Shown: piece after piece, positions 54,655-63,177 of the stretch
How positions within the stretch are numbered: position 1 is the stretch's first letter
Layout of the letters: each line of letters starts with the position of its first letter
NCBI RefSeq assembly: GCF_003688285.1
Contig: NZ_RCNT01000009.1
Span: forward strand, 1 to 64,000
Source: Rhodophyticola porphyridii
Lineage (GTDB): Bacteria > Pseudomonadota > Alphaproteobacteria > Rhodobacterales > Rhodobacteraceae
Direction of reading: 5' to 3'
DNA length: 64,000 bases
Position numbers and translations under genes: made by a program
The notes under the pieces: generated by a model
Told to the model about the DNA's origin: nothing
Databases searched by the model: none
What the model saw: the letters and a program-made list of their open reading frames with translations, nothing else

Positions 54655-55338
54655 CTAGCGTGCATGGGTCATCACCATCACGCGGGGGGTTTCCGGGATA
54701 TTCTCCCTGAACAGCCTGATCGTGCTGTCGCAGGCGAAATCCACGTCCTGTTCCTCGAAATAGTTCAGGAAGCTTTCGATCCACATGGTGTTGCGGGGTT
54801 TGTAGGTGAGCGTGCGGAAATGCATCGGAATGATCAGTTTCGGCCGCACCTCGCCGATCAGCGCCATGAGATCCGGCAATTCGATCGTCAGATAGCCTCC
54901 TGCCAGCGCCAGAAGAACGTCCACATCCTCGAAAAACGCCATCTGCGCGGGTGTCAGCGGATTGCCCACATCGCCCATATGGGCCACGCGAATGCCATCC
55001 ATCTCAAACCGGTACATGCCATTCTGCCCGGGCACCTCATGCTCCGGGTGCCGGTCCCATTCCGCCGCTTCGATGGCGTGGATGCGCAGGCCTGCGGCCT
55101 CAGCGGAGCCGCCGCTCTGCGCGACCGTCAGCGCGTTCAGCACCGCCGGCTCTCCCGGGATCAGATCGGCCCGGCAATGGGCGCTGTCATCATCCGACGA
55201 GATGATCACCAGATCGGCGCTCTCCCCGATCGGCCGATAGCCGACGCCCTCGGGCGTGTAGGGGTCGCAGATGACGCTCGGGCCCTTGGTGTCCGGGGTC
55301 AGCCTGAAGGCCGCATGGCCATACCATGTGATCTGCAT
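54655..55338 (-). CDS. MBL-fold protein lacking the HxHxDH metal motif, 227 aa
   Basis: The N-terminus MQITWYGHAAFRL is typical of the UlaG/YtkL branch of MBL hydrolases. The family zinc motif THxHxDH should follow ADLVII, but here reads S47-S-D-D-D-S-A-H54, so the three His/Asp ligand positions are lost. Later parts of the fold (HMGDVG, AGGYLT, IIPMHF) are kept. It is therefore probably not a normal zinc hydrolase. An in-frame ATG at 55365 would add nine residues. It is the first gene before the binding protein of the GH38 import operon. Confidence 0.82.
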   Translation of the reverse strand: MQITWYGHAAFRLTPDTKGPSVICDPYTPEGVGYRPIGESADLVIISSDDDSAHCRADLIPGEPAVLNALTVAQSGGSAEAAGLRIHAIEAAEWDRHPEHEVPGQNGMYRFEMDGIRVAHMGDVGNPLTPAQMAFFEDVDVLLALAGGYLTIELPDLMALIGEVRPKLIIPMHFRTLTYKPRNTMWIESFLNYFEEQDVDFACDSTIRLFRENIPETPRVMVMTHAR

Positions 55339-55365
55339 CCGGTCATTTACCCTTTCGAAATACAT

Positions 55366-55488
55366 GTGCGGATTTGATCTTTGCCGCGGGCGTGGCGACG
55401 GGTTTCCGCGTCTGTGGATTTTGCGAATTGATATACCATTGTTATAGGTGGCGCCGGGTCGAGGCGCCGATTTTCCGTTAATCTTCTG
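55366..55488. other. Gap between PhyH and MBL genes, no clear feature
   Basis: The 123-base spacer contains an AT-rich stretch near 55430-55445 that could hold a promoter for the MBL and import operon, but no clear pair of boxes is seen. Confidence 0.4.
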
Positions 55489-56310
55489 CTAGTTATTGCC
55501 CACCACATGGGGGCTTTGCGTCTTCGTGATGTCGTCGTTGTCGGGTCTCGGATGGTGACGCCAGTGGCCCGACGGGTCGCGCCCCCGGCAGATGATCGCC
55601 TCCACCCCGCGGGCCCAGTCCGGGTCGGTGATCCGCACCTCCGGAGGGCAATAGCGCAATGTCAGCCCGCAGCGGCGGCGATCCGATCCATTGGCCTCCG
55701 AACCATGGACCAGCATATCCGCGTGAAGCGAAATCTGTCCCGCTTTCAATGTGTTGGTGAAAGGCTTCCCCAGCCTGTCGGCATCCGCGATACCCTTGTG
55801 GAACACGGCCGTGCCGCCGGTATCCGTCGTTTCCAGCGCGCCCTTGTCATGGCTGCCGGGAATGAACCGCATCGCGGAATTCTCGGCGTCCGCATCGTCG
55901 ATGGCCAGCCAGACGGTGACCGTGCGCGCCGGGCTCAGGCTCCAGAAGCTCGCGTCCTGGTGCCAAGGTACCTCCTTGGGATCATGAGGTTTTTTCGACA
56001 GGATCGCGCTGGCCCAGCAAATGATGTCGTGCCCGATGATGTCGGCGACATGGTCCAGGATGCGGTTGTCGGTGGCGATGTCCCAGATCCCGGCCATTCG
56101 GGCCTGATAGCAGTTGATACCATAGGCCCCCGCGTCGCCCAGCCCGGCCATGAGCCGGTCGAAATAAGCACGGATGCGGGCGATCTCGGGTCGGGTGAAA
56201 ATGTCGAACGGTTGCACGAACCCGTCGCGGTTATAGGCAGCGATATCGGCCGCGCTCAGCCGTGACAGCCCCGTGGCCGCAGCCGGGCGAAACCGCAGAT
56301 CCAACACCAT
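55489..56310 (-). CDS. Phytanoyl-CoA dioxygenase family protein, 273 aa
   Basis: This is a non-heme iron and 2-oxoglutarate dioxygenase of the PhyH group. The metal triad is His117-x-Asp119 (PWHQDASFW) and His202 (LVHGSEANGSDRRRCGLTLR), with an Arg cluster at 211-213 suitable for the 2-oxoglutarate carboxylate. The ATG at 56310 is chosen because GGGGAGG lies six bases before it (56317-56323). A GTG/ATG further up would not have that spacing. It is divergent from an AraC regulator and may hydroxylate the imported compound. The substrate is unknown. Confidence 0.88.
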   Translation of the reverse strand: MVLDLRFRPAAATGLSRLSAADIAAYNRDGFVQPFDIFTRPEIARIRAYFDRLMAGLGDAGAYGINCYQARMAGIWDIATDNRILDHVADIIGHDIICWASAILSKKPHDPKEVPWHQDASFWSLSPARTVTVWLAIDDADAENSAMRFIPGSHDKGALETTDTGGTAVFHKGIADADRLGKPFTNTLKAGQISLHADMLVHGSEANGSDRRRCGLTLRYCPPEVRITDPDWARGVEAIICRGRDPSGHWRHHPRPDNDDITKTQSPHVVGNN

Positions 56311-56370
56311 ATCCAACCTCCCCATCCACCCAGCATAGGCAGCAGGACGGCGACTTTGGCAGACCCCAAC

Positions 56371-56399
56371 TTGACATTTTTATGTGTGAATTTGATATT
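56371..56399 (+). promoter_or_regulatory. Sigma-70-type promoter for the AraC regulator
   Basis: TTGACA (56371-56376) and GATATT (56394-56399) are separated by exactly 17 bases in an AT-rich island. The start codon of the AraC gene lies 46 bases downstream. It is the clearest promoter in the window. Confidence 0.65.
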
Positions 56400-56444
56400 C
56401 TTGTTAAGATTTCTGCACTTGCAAACAAGGGGTTTTGGCATTTC

Positions 56445-57308
56445 ATGCGAAAATCACTGTTCAGAATTGATACATATCTCAAACCGGACGAGGCCTTCCA
56501 CTACGCCCGCAAGGACCTTGACCCATCCCCGCCGGAGATCGTGCATACCCATGACTATTTTGAGCTGTTTCTGGTCGAGCAGGGGCGCACGCGGCATGCG
56601 ATAAACGGGGTGGAGGAAACGCTCGGCGTCGGAGACATGGTGTTCATCAGGCCCGCCGATATCCACGCTTTCCAGGCGGATGCGGAGCTTGGCTGCCGGA
56701 TCATGAATGTGATGTTCCGGGTGGAGACCGCCGAACATATCGTGACCCGCTACGCGGAGGATTTCGCCGGGCGGCTGTTCTGGTCCGAGGGGGATCTGCC
56801 GGTGACGGTTCACATGACGGGCGCGCAGCGGGAGCGCGCGATCAACTCGATCCAGTCCATGCGCAACACGCGGCGCAGCCTTGCCCGGATCGAGCATTTC
56901 CTGTTGTCGGTCATGACCCACGTGCTGGACGAAGCCGCCACGATCCACGACCGCGCGCCCACCTGGCTGGTCACCGCCTGTCAGGAGGCCCGGCGGCCCG
57001 AGATTTTCCGGCGCGGGGCCTCCGGTTTCGTCGCCTCCGCCGGTCGCGGTCACGAACATGTCTGCCGGCAGGCGCGGCGGTATCTGGGCGTCTCGCCCAC
57101 CGAATACGTCAATCGCGTTCGGATGCAGCATGCCGCGATGCTTCTGGGCACGACCCGGCTCACGATGCAGGAGGTGGCGCAGGATTGCGGCCTGGAAAAC
57201 CTCAGCCATTTTCACAGGCTGTTCCGGGAGATCTACGGCACGACCCCCCGGCAGTATCGCCAGCGCCGCAAGCGCGATCCGATCCAGTCGGGCGCGGTTA
57301 CCGCCTGA
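56445..57308 (+). CDS. AraC-family transcriptional regulator, 287 aa
   Basis: The N-terminal cupin sensor has HTHDYFELFLVEQGRTRHAI and VGDMVFIRPADIHAF. The C-terminal double HTH ends with LTMQEVAQDCGLENLSHFHR and REIYGTTPRQYRQ. This arrangement is typical of sugar-responsive regulators. The ATG at 56445 is chosen because the longer frame to 56262 overlaps the divergent PhyH gene and its promoter. AAGGGG lies 12 bases upstream, which is a loose spacing. It probably controls the PhyH, MBL, importer and GH38 genes. Confidence 0.9.
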   Translation: MRKSLFRIDTYLKPDEAFHYARKDLDPSPPEIVHTHDYFELFLVEQGRTRHAINGVEETLGVGDMVFIRPADIHAFQADAELGCRIMNVMFRVETAEHIVTRYAEDFAGRLFWSEGDLPVTVHMTGAQRERAINSIQSMRNTRRSLARIEHFLLSVMTHVLDEAATIHDRAPTWLVTACQEARRPEIFRRGASGFVASAGRGHEHVCRQARRYLGVSPTEYVNRVRMQHAAMLLGTTRLTMQEVAQDCGLENLSHFHRLFREIYGTTPRQYRQRRKRDPIQSGAVTA

Positions 57309-57352
57309 GCGCCCGGTTGGATGTCAGCCCGGTACGGGGCCGGTTTCAGGGA

Positions 57353-58567
57353 TCAGAAAAACGCCTGCAATCCGGTCTGGGCACGGCCCAGGATCAGGGC
57401 ATGCACATCATGCGTACCTTCATAGGTGTTCACCGTTTCCAGATTCTGCGCGTGCCGCATCACATGGTACTCCGCCATGATGCCGTTGCCGCCATGCATG
57501 TCGCGTGCCGCCCGCGCGATATCGAGCGCCTTGCCGCAATTGTTGCGCTTGATCAGGCTGATGACCTCGGGCGCGCAGCTGCCGTCGTCCAGCATCCGCC
57601 CGGCACGAAGTGCCCCTTGCAGGCCGAGTGTGATGTCGGTCTGCATGTCGGCCAGCTTTTTCTGGAACAATTGCGTCTGCGCCAGCGGTCGGTTGAACTG
57701 CACCCGCTCCAGCCCGTAGCTGCGCGCCCGGTGCCAGCAATCCTCGGCGGCGCCAATCACGCCCCATGCGATGCCGTAGCGCGCCCGGTTCAGGCAGCCA
57801 AACGGCCCCTTCAGCCCTTCGACACCGGGCAGAAGCGCCTCTTCACCCACCGCCACGTCCTTCATCACGATTTCGCCGGTGACGGAGGCGCGGAGCGACA
57901 GTTTCCCGCCGATCTTGGGCGCGGAAAGACCCTTCATGCCTTTTTCCAGAACGAAGCCGCGGATCTTGCCGCCATGCGCCTCGGATTTGGCCCAGACCAC
58001 GAACACATCCGCGATCGGAGAGTTCGAGATCCACATCTTCGCCCCGTTCAGAACAAAGCCGTCGGCGGTCTTTTTCGCGACGGTCTTCATCCCGGCCGGG
58101 TCGCTGCCCGCATCCGGTTCGGTCAGGCCGAAGCAGCCGATCAACTCACCAGCCGCCAGCCCGGGCAGGTATTTCTGCCGCTGGTCTTCGGAGCCATAGG
58201 CGTGGATCGGGTACATCACCAGCGAAGATTGCACCGACATCATGGAGCGATAGCCGCTGTCGATCCGCTCCACCTCGCGGGCGACCAGCCCATAGCTCAC
58301 GTAACCCGCTCCGATACCGCCATATTCCTCGGGAATGGTCACGCCCAGTAACCCCATCTGCCCCATCTCGGCGAAGATCTCGGGAGCGACGAGTTCGTTC
58401 AGATAGGCCTCCGTCACCCGTGGGGCCAGCTTGTCGGCGGCATAGGCCCGCGCGCCCTCCGCCAGCATCCGTTCTTCCTCGCTCAATTGGCTCGACAACT
58501 GAAACGGATCCGCCCAGTCGAATGGCGCAAGCGAAGGGCCGGTATGGCGTGTGTGACCGTCAGGCAT
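57353..58567 (-). CDS. gcdH: Glutaryl-CoA dehydrogenase, 404 aa
   Basis: The enzyme dehydrogenates and decarboxylates glutaryl-CoA to crotonyl-CoA in lysine and tryptophan breakdown. FAD-binding [17 protein letters not shown] and [16 protein letters not shown] are clear. The catalytic base is Glu383 ([16 protein letters not shown]). The N-terminal [19 protein letters not shown] is specific to this enzyme. The ATG at 58567 follows GGGAGAG. An inverted repeat TTGCA-N7-TGCAA lies 41 bases upstream. Confidence 0.95.
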   Translation of the reverse strand: MPDGHTRHTGPSLAPFDWADPFQLSSQLSEEERMLAEGARAYAADKLAPRVTEAYLNELVAPEIFAEMGQMGLLGVTIPEEYGGIGAGYVSYGLVAREVERIDSGYRSMMSVQSSLVMYPIHAYGSEDQRQKYLPGLAAGELIGCFGLTEPDAGSDPAGMKTVAKKTADGFVLNGAKMWISNSPIADVFVVWAKSEAHGGKIRGFVLEKGMKGLSAPKIGGKLSLRASVTGEIVMKDVAVGEEALLPGVEGLKGPFGCLNRARYGIAWGVIGAAEDCWHRARSYGLERVQFNRPLAQTQLFQKKLADMQTDITLGLQGALRAGRMLDDGSCAPEVISLIKRNNCGKALDIARAARDMHGGNGIMAEYHVMRHAQNLETVNTYEGTHDVHALILGRAQTGLQAFF

Positions 58568-58607
58568 GAATTCTCTCCCAGAAGATATCGGGCGCAAAAC
58601 ATCGCAT

Positions 58608-58624
58608 TTGCACCGATTGTGCAA
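58608..58624. promoter_or_regulatory. Inverted repeat upstream of gcdH
   Basis: TTGCA-N7-TGCAA is a 17-base inverted repeat in the 196-base gap between divergent gcdH and the nitronate monooxygenase gene. Its form (T-N11-A type core) suits a LysR-type operator. No such regulator gene is adjacent. Confidence 0.4.
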
Positions 58625-58763
58625 GATCGATGCGCCGAACCCAAGCCCCCATCTGACGCTGCGTTCCGTGTTCCGGTACGTCTTGCCGCCATCCGGGCGC
58701 GGCTCTAGGCTCTGCCGCTGAACGGAGGGCCGCACCCCATGTCCAGACGAACACAATCCGCCG

Positions 58764-59762
58764 ATGCGTGATGACAGCCATCTGCCGCCGGCCCTGCGAG
58801 GTCTGCGCATTCCCGCCGTGGCTGCACCGCTTTTCATTGTCTCGGTGCCGGATCTGGTGATTGCCCAGTGCAAGGCAGGGATCATCGGCAGTTTCCCGGC
58901 GTTGAATGCACGGGAGGCCGATGGCGAGCCGCCGATGCTGGAGGCGTGGCTGAAACGGATCACCGAAGAACTGGATGCGTTCAATCAGGCCAACCCCGAC
59001 CGGCCCGCGGCACCCTTCGCGGTCAACCAGATCGTGCATCGCTCCAATGCGAGACTCGAACGGGATCTGGAGATTTGCGCCGCGTGGCGCGTACCGATCT
59101 GGATCACCTCGCTCGGGGCGAGGGTGGAGGTGAACGAGGCGGCCCATAGCTGCGGCGGAGTCGCGCTGCATGACATCATCAACAACACCTTCGCACGAAA
59201 GGCGGTGGACAAGGGCGCCGATGGGCTGATTGCGGTTTCCGCAGGCGCCGGCGGGCATGCGGGGCCACAAAACCCATTTGCTCTTGTAGAAGAAATCCGG
59301 ACCTGGTTCGACGGCCCGCTTCTGCTCTCGGGCTCCATTGCCACCGGACATGCGCTTCTGGCTGCGCAGGTTGCAGGTGCCGATCTGGGCTATATCGGCT
59401 CGCCCTTCATCGCGACGGAAGAGGCCAATGCGGTGCAAGACTACAAGCAGATGATCGTCGAGGCCGGAGCGGAGGATATCGTCACATCCTCGCTTTTTAC
59501 CGGCGTATCCGGCAACTATCTGAAACCGTCCGTGTCCAGAGCCGGGATGGATCCCGACAACCTGCCCGGAGCGGATGCCTCGTCGATGTCGTTTGGCAGC
59601 GGCGGGTCGAAGCCCAAGGCCTGGAAAGAAATCTGGGGGGCGGGGCAGGGGATCGGCGCGGTGAAGGCCATTGAGCCTGCCGGCAGGCTGGTGGACAGAC
59701 TCGCCCGGGAATACGACGCCGCGCTGGCGGGCGTTCTGGCCTACGCAATGGGGAGATCGTAG
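58764..59762 (+). CDS. Nitronate monooxygenase family flavoprotein, 332 aa
   Basis: This is an FMN-dependent TIM-barrel protein of the 2-nitropropane dioxygenase family. [15 protein letters not shown] holds the flavin-phosphate glycine loop, and [20 protein letters not shown] and [12 protein letters not shown] are conserved. The first 30 residues give [20 protein letters not shown]. Its stop abuts the start of the acyl-CoA dehydrogenase gene, so the three following genes form one operon. In this setting it may act on an enoyl- or keto-acyl compound, not a nitronate. Confidence 0.88.
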   Translation: MRDDSHLPPALRGLRIPAVAAPLFIVSVPDLVIAQCKAGIIGSFPALNAREADGEPPMLEAWLKRITEELDAFNQANPDRPAAPFAVNQIVHRSNARLERDLEICAAWRVPIWITSLGARVEVNEAAHSCGGVALHDIINNTFARKAVDKGADGLIAVSAGAGGHAGPQNPFALVEEIRTWFDGPLLLSGSIATGHALLAAQVAGADLGYIGSPFIATEEANAVQDYKQMIVEAGAEDIVTSSLFTGVSGNYLKPSVSRAGMDPDNLPGADASSMSFGSGGSKPKAWKEIWGAGQGIGAVKAIEPAGRLVDRLAREYDAALAGVLAYAMGRS

Positions 59763-60998
59763 ATGGATCTTGGAATGAGCGACCGGGTGCGCCCGTTGGT
59801 GGAGCAGGTCCGCCAGATGGTCATGGAAGAGATCGCGCCGCTGGATCTGGTCTACGAAGCGGAGGTGGGCCGGCACCCGTCCGGTGACAGGTTCCAGCAT
59901 ACGGAGCGGCAACTGGAAATCCTGTCCTCCCTGAAAGCCAGCGCCAGGGCACGGGGTCTCTGGAATTTCTGGCTGACCGACAGCGAGAAGGGCTTCGGCC
60001 TGACGACGGTGGAATATGCCTATCTGGCCGAGGAAATGGGAAAGGTCGGGATCGCCGCGGAAATCTTCAACTGCAACGCGCCGGATACGGGCAATATGGA
60101 AGTGCTGGAGCGCTATGGGACCGAAGCGCAAAAGGCGCGCTGGCTTCCCGACCTTCTCAACGGGGTGACCCGCTCCGCCTATCTGATGACGGAACCCGAC
60201 GTCGCCTCCTCCGACGCGACGCAGATCAGCCTGTCGGCGGTGCGCGACGGTGACGCGTATGTGCTGAACGGAGAGAAGTACTGGGCCTCGGGCGCGGGAG
60301 ATCCGCGCTGCGCGCTTTATATCGTGATGACCTGCACCGATCCGCAGGGCGAAAAACATGCCCGCCACTCCATGATGCTGGTGCCCGCCGACGCGGACGG
60401 GATCGAGGTTCTGCGCCCGATGCATGTCTACCACACCGATGATGCGCCCCATGGGCATATGCACATCCGGTTCACCGATGTGCGGGTGCCGGCGGCGGAT
60501 GTGGTTCTGGGCGAGGGGCGCGGCTTCGAAGTGGCGCAGGGCCGATTGGGCCCGGGGCGCATCCACCATTGTATGCGGGCGATCGGGCAGGCGGAATACG
60601 CGCTGGAGCTCATGTGCCGCCGGGCGCTGACGCGGGAAGCCTTCGGCAAGCCGCTGGCGCAACTTGGCGCGAACCATGACATCATCGCCAATGCGCGGAT
60701 GGAAATCGAAATGGCGCGTCTGCTGTGCCTGAAGACCGCATGGATCATGGACACGCAGGGTGTTCGTGCAGCGCAGCCATGGATCTCGCAGATCAAGGTG
60801 GTCGCGCCGATCATGGCGCTGAAGGTCGTGGATGAGGCGGTGCAGATGCATGGCGCCTCGGGCATTTCGCAGGATTTCCCGCTGGCCGCCATGTGGACCC
60901 GGCTGAGAACGCTGCGGCTTGCGGACGGGCCCGATGCCGTGCACCGGCGGCAGGTGGCGCGCGCGGAGCTGCGCAAATACTCCAATCAGGCGCGATGA
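59763..60998 (+). CDS. Acyl-CoA dehydrogenase, ACAD10/11-type, 411 aa
   Basis: This is a FAD-dependent acyl-CoA dehydrogenase fold: RSAYLMTEPDVASSDATQIS, EKYWASGAGDPRC, and the late HGASGISQDFPLAAMW. Ordinary members have a catalytic Glu in a YEGT motif. Here the end reads LADGPDAVH with A387-D-G-P-D391, the form seen in ACAD10/ACAD11 and in LvaC of the levulinate pathway. The next gene, overlapping by four bases, is the matching kinase. Together they may convert a 4-hydroxyacyl-CoA via a phosphorylated intermediate to a 3-hydroxyacyl-CoA. Confidence 0.88.
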   Translation: MDLGMSDRVRPLVEQVRQMVMEEIAPLDLVYEAEVGRHPSGDRFQHTERQLEILSSLKASARARGLWNFWLTDSEKGFGLTTVEYAYLAEEMGKVGIAAEIFNCNAPDTGNMEVLERYGTEAQKARWLPDLLNGVTRSAYLMTEPDVASSDATQISLSAVRDGDAYVLNGEKYWASGAGDPRCALYIVMTCTDPQGEKHARHSMMLVPADADGIEVLRPMHVYHTDDAPHGHMHIRFTDVRVPAADVVLGEGRGFEVAQGRLGPGRIHHCMRAIGQAEYALELMCRRALTREAFGKPLAQLGANHDIIANARMEIEMARLLCLKTAWIMDTQGVRAAQPWISQIKVVAPIMALKVVDEAVQMHGASGISQDFPLAAMWTRLRTLRLADGPDAVHRRQVARAELRKYSNQAR

Positions 60999-62020
60999 GC
61001 GGGCTGGACATCAACGCGGTCGCAGACTGGATGCAGGCCCATGTGGCGGGCGTCGACGGCCCCTTGACCGCCCGGAAGATCGAGGGCGGGCAGTCGAACC
61101 CCACCTATCTGCTGGAAACACCGGCCCGGCGTTTCGTGCTGCGCCGCAAGCCGCCCGGAAAGCTGCTGAAATCGGCCCATGCCGTGGAGCGGGAATTTCG
61201 GGTGCAACAGGCGCTGGCGGGCTCGCAGGTGCCGGTGGCCGGGATGCTGGCCCTCTGCGAGGACGATACGGTAATCGGATCGGCGTTTTACGTGATGGCG
61301 TATGTGGAGGGCCGGAATTTCGACGACCCGCGTCTGACCGGCCTGCCCCTGCATGACCGGGCGGCGGTGTTTGAGGAGATGAGCCGGGTTCTGGCAGCGA
61401 TCCATTCCGTCGATCTGGATGCGGCGGGACTTGGCGATTATGGCCCCCGTAGCAACTATTATCGCCGCCAGATCGACCGCTGGACGGGGCAGTATCACGC
61501 GTCCGAGACCGAGGATATCGCCGAGATGAACCGGCTGATCGGCTGGCTGGACGAGGCCTGCCCCGAGGATGACGGACGGGTCTGCCTGGTGCATGGCGAC
61601 TATCGGATCGACAATCTTCTTTTTGCACCGGACGGTCCCGATATTCTTGCGGTTCTGGATTGGGAGTTGAGCACGATCGGGCATCCGTTCGCGGATCTGG
61701 CCGCCGTGATCATGCAGTGGCAGATGCCGCCCGGCACCGTCGGGCGCGGTCTGGCGGGGGTGGATCGGGATGCCGAGGGCCTGCCGAGCGACGAGGCCTT
61801 CATTGCAGCCTATTGCGCGCACACGGGCATCCCGGACATCCCGGATTTCGGCTTCTATCTGGCTTTTTCCTTCTTCCGCATGGGCGCGATTCTGCAGGGC
61901 GTGAAGAAGCGCGCCCTGGACGGCAATGCATCGGACCCGAAGCGGGGGCTGATGCTGGGAGCGTATGTCGCCGAGTTCGCGCGCGGCGGATTGCGGGCCG
62001 CGGGTCTGCCTGGCCGATGA
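60995..62020 (+). CDS. APH-family phosphotransferase, ACAD10/11 kinase-type, 341 aa
   Basis: This is an aminoglycoside-phosphotransferase-fold kinase. The Brenner motif is H200-G-D202-Y-R-I-D-N207, and the metal-binding D222-W-E224 follows in LAVLDWELSTIGHPFADLA, a segment typical of the kinase half of ACAD10/11 and of LvaA. An early Gly-rich GGQSNPTYLL and RRKPPGKLL are also typical. It most likely phosphorylates the 4-hydroxyl of a hydroxyacyl-CoA for the overlapping dehydrogenase. The ATG at 60995 overlaps the previous stop by four bases. Confidence 0.87.
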   Translation: MSGLDINAVADWMQAHVAGVDGPLTARKIEGGQSNPTYLLETPARRFVLRRKPPGKLLKSAHAVEREFRVQQALAGSQVPVAGMLALCEDDTVIGSAFYVMAYVEGRNFDDPRLTGLPLHDRAAVFEEMSRVLAAIHSVDLDAAGLGDYGPRSNYYRRQIDRWTGQYHASETEDIAEMNRLIGWLDEACPEDDGRVCLVHGDYRIDNLLFAPDGPDILAVLDWELSTIGHPFADLAAVIMQWQMPPGTVGRGLAGVDRDAEGLPSDEAFIAAYCAHTGIPDIPDFGFYLAFSFFRMGAILQGVKKRALDGNASDPKRGLMLGAYVAEFARGGLRAAGLPGR

Positions 62021-62024
62021 CGGA

Positions 62025-62044
62025 CCGGGGGGCGCTGCCCCCGG
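62025..62044. repeat. GC-rich repeat hairpin of Rhodobacteraceae type
   Basis: CCGGGGG-GCGCTG-CCCCCGG, followed by ACCCCCGG and an AT-rich stretch, matches the interspersed GGGGGCGCTGCCCCCGG-type element often found after genes in Rhodobacteraceae. It lies between convergent genes and could act as a bidirectional transcription stop. Confidence 0.6.
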
Positions 62045-62100
62045 ACCCCCGGCAAATTTGAAAGGCAATGAAGGGGGCGGCCCTTGTTGGGGGGTGATGC

Positions 62101-63177
62101 TTACGGTGCCGGTTGCAGATCGGCCATGACGCGTTCCAGGTGGAATTCGGTATCCCCCAGTTGATGGTCGATCATGACGAGCCGTTTGGCGTAATGCGAA
62201 GCGGGGTACTCCCAGGTCATCGCGATGCCGCCCTGCATCTGGATCGACTCTTCGGCGACCAGTCTGGCGGCCCGTCCGATCAGGTTCTTGGCCATGGAGA
62301 CACTGCGCGACTGCGCCTGTGTGCCCATGCGGGAGGCGGCAAGGATGGTGATGGACCGGGCCTGTTCGATCTCGATCCCCAGGTCGACCGCGCGATGCTG
62401 CAGCGCCTGAAAGCCGCCGATGGGGCGCCCGAACTGTTTGCGGGTCCTGAGATAGTCGATGAGCATCGCATTTGCGGTGTCCATTGCGCCGACGGCTTCG
62501 GCCGCGAGCGCGAGAGCGCCCCAGTCGAGCGCGTCCTGCAGCATCGCGCCGGCGTCACCGGCCAAGAGAACGGCCTCGCTCTTGTCGAGGAATAGCTCGC
62601 CCGCGCCGCCGCCGTCGATCATGCCATAGACCGTGATATCGGCGTTGCCCGGCGCAATCTCGAACAGGCCGATGCCACCCGCATGGCGCGCCGCAATCAG
62701 AATCCTGTCAGCGGCGTGTGCACCGTAGACCACTGATTTCCTGCCGGAGATTTTCCATCCATCGCCGGAGTCCGTTGCCTCGGTGGCGATATCCTCCACC
62801 GCGTAGGGCGCATCGATCTCGCCGATGGCGACCGCGTAGCGGGTTGCGCCTGACAAAAGCGGCTCCAGATCCACGCCGCCTGCCATCAGCAGCCGTGTTG
62901 CGAGCAACTGGGGCAGGACCGGTTCAGGGCAGAGCGCGCCGCCAAGCTGTTCGAAGACGGTGACCACATCGAAACCGGCGCCGCCGAAGCCGCCCCTGTC
63001 TTCCGGCGCGAGCGCATAGAGAACGCCCAACTCGGCCAGGTCGCGCCATTTCTGCGCATCGTGAAACGGGGTGTCATACGCAACCGCATTCCGGTGCTCG
63101 ATACCGTAGTGATCGCTCAGATAGCGGCCGAGACTGTCGGCCAGCATCCGGCGGTCGTCGGAAACATCGAAATCCAT
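62101..63177 (-). CDS. Acyl-CoA dehydrogenase, pimeloyl-CoA dehydrogenase small subunit-like, 358 aa
   Basis: The protein has an acyl-CoA dehydrogenase fold (MDFDVSDDRRMLADSLGRYL start, then LRTRKQFGRPIGGFQALQHR and QMQGGIAMTWEYPASHYAKR). The catalytic Glu of the family is not evident near the C-terminus. That is usual for the small subunits of paired dehydrogenases such as PimD, which work with a large PimC-like partner. Its start overlaps the stop of such a partner by one base (TGATG). Substrates in this group are medium-chain and dicarboxylic acyl-CoAs, and none can be fixed here. Confidence 0.86.
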   Translation of the reverse strand: MDFDVSDDRRMLADSLGRYLSDHYGIEHRNAVAYDTPFHDAQKWRDLAELGVLYALAPEDRGGFGGAGFDVVTVFEQLGGALCPEPVLPQLLATRLLMAGGVDLEPLLSGATRYAVAIGEIDAPYAVEDIATEATDSGDGWKISGRKSVVYGAHAADRILIAARHAGGIGLFEIAPGNADITVYGMIDGGGAGELFLDKSEAVLLAGDAGAMLQDALDWGALALAAEAVGAMDTANAMLIDYLRTRKQFGRPIGGFQALQHRAVDLGIEIEQARSITILAASRMGTQAQSRSVSMAKNLIGRAARLVAEESIQMQGGIAMTWEYPASHYAKRLVMIDHQLGDTEFHLERVMADLQPAP

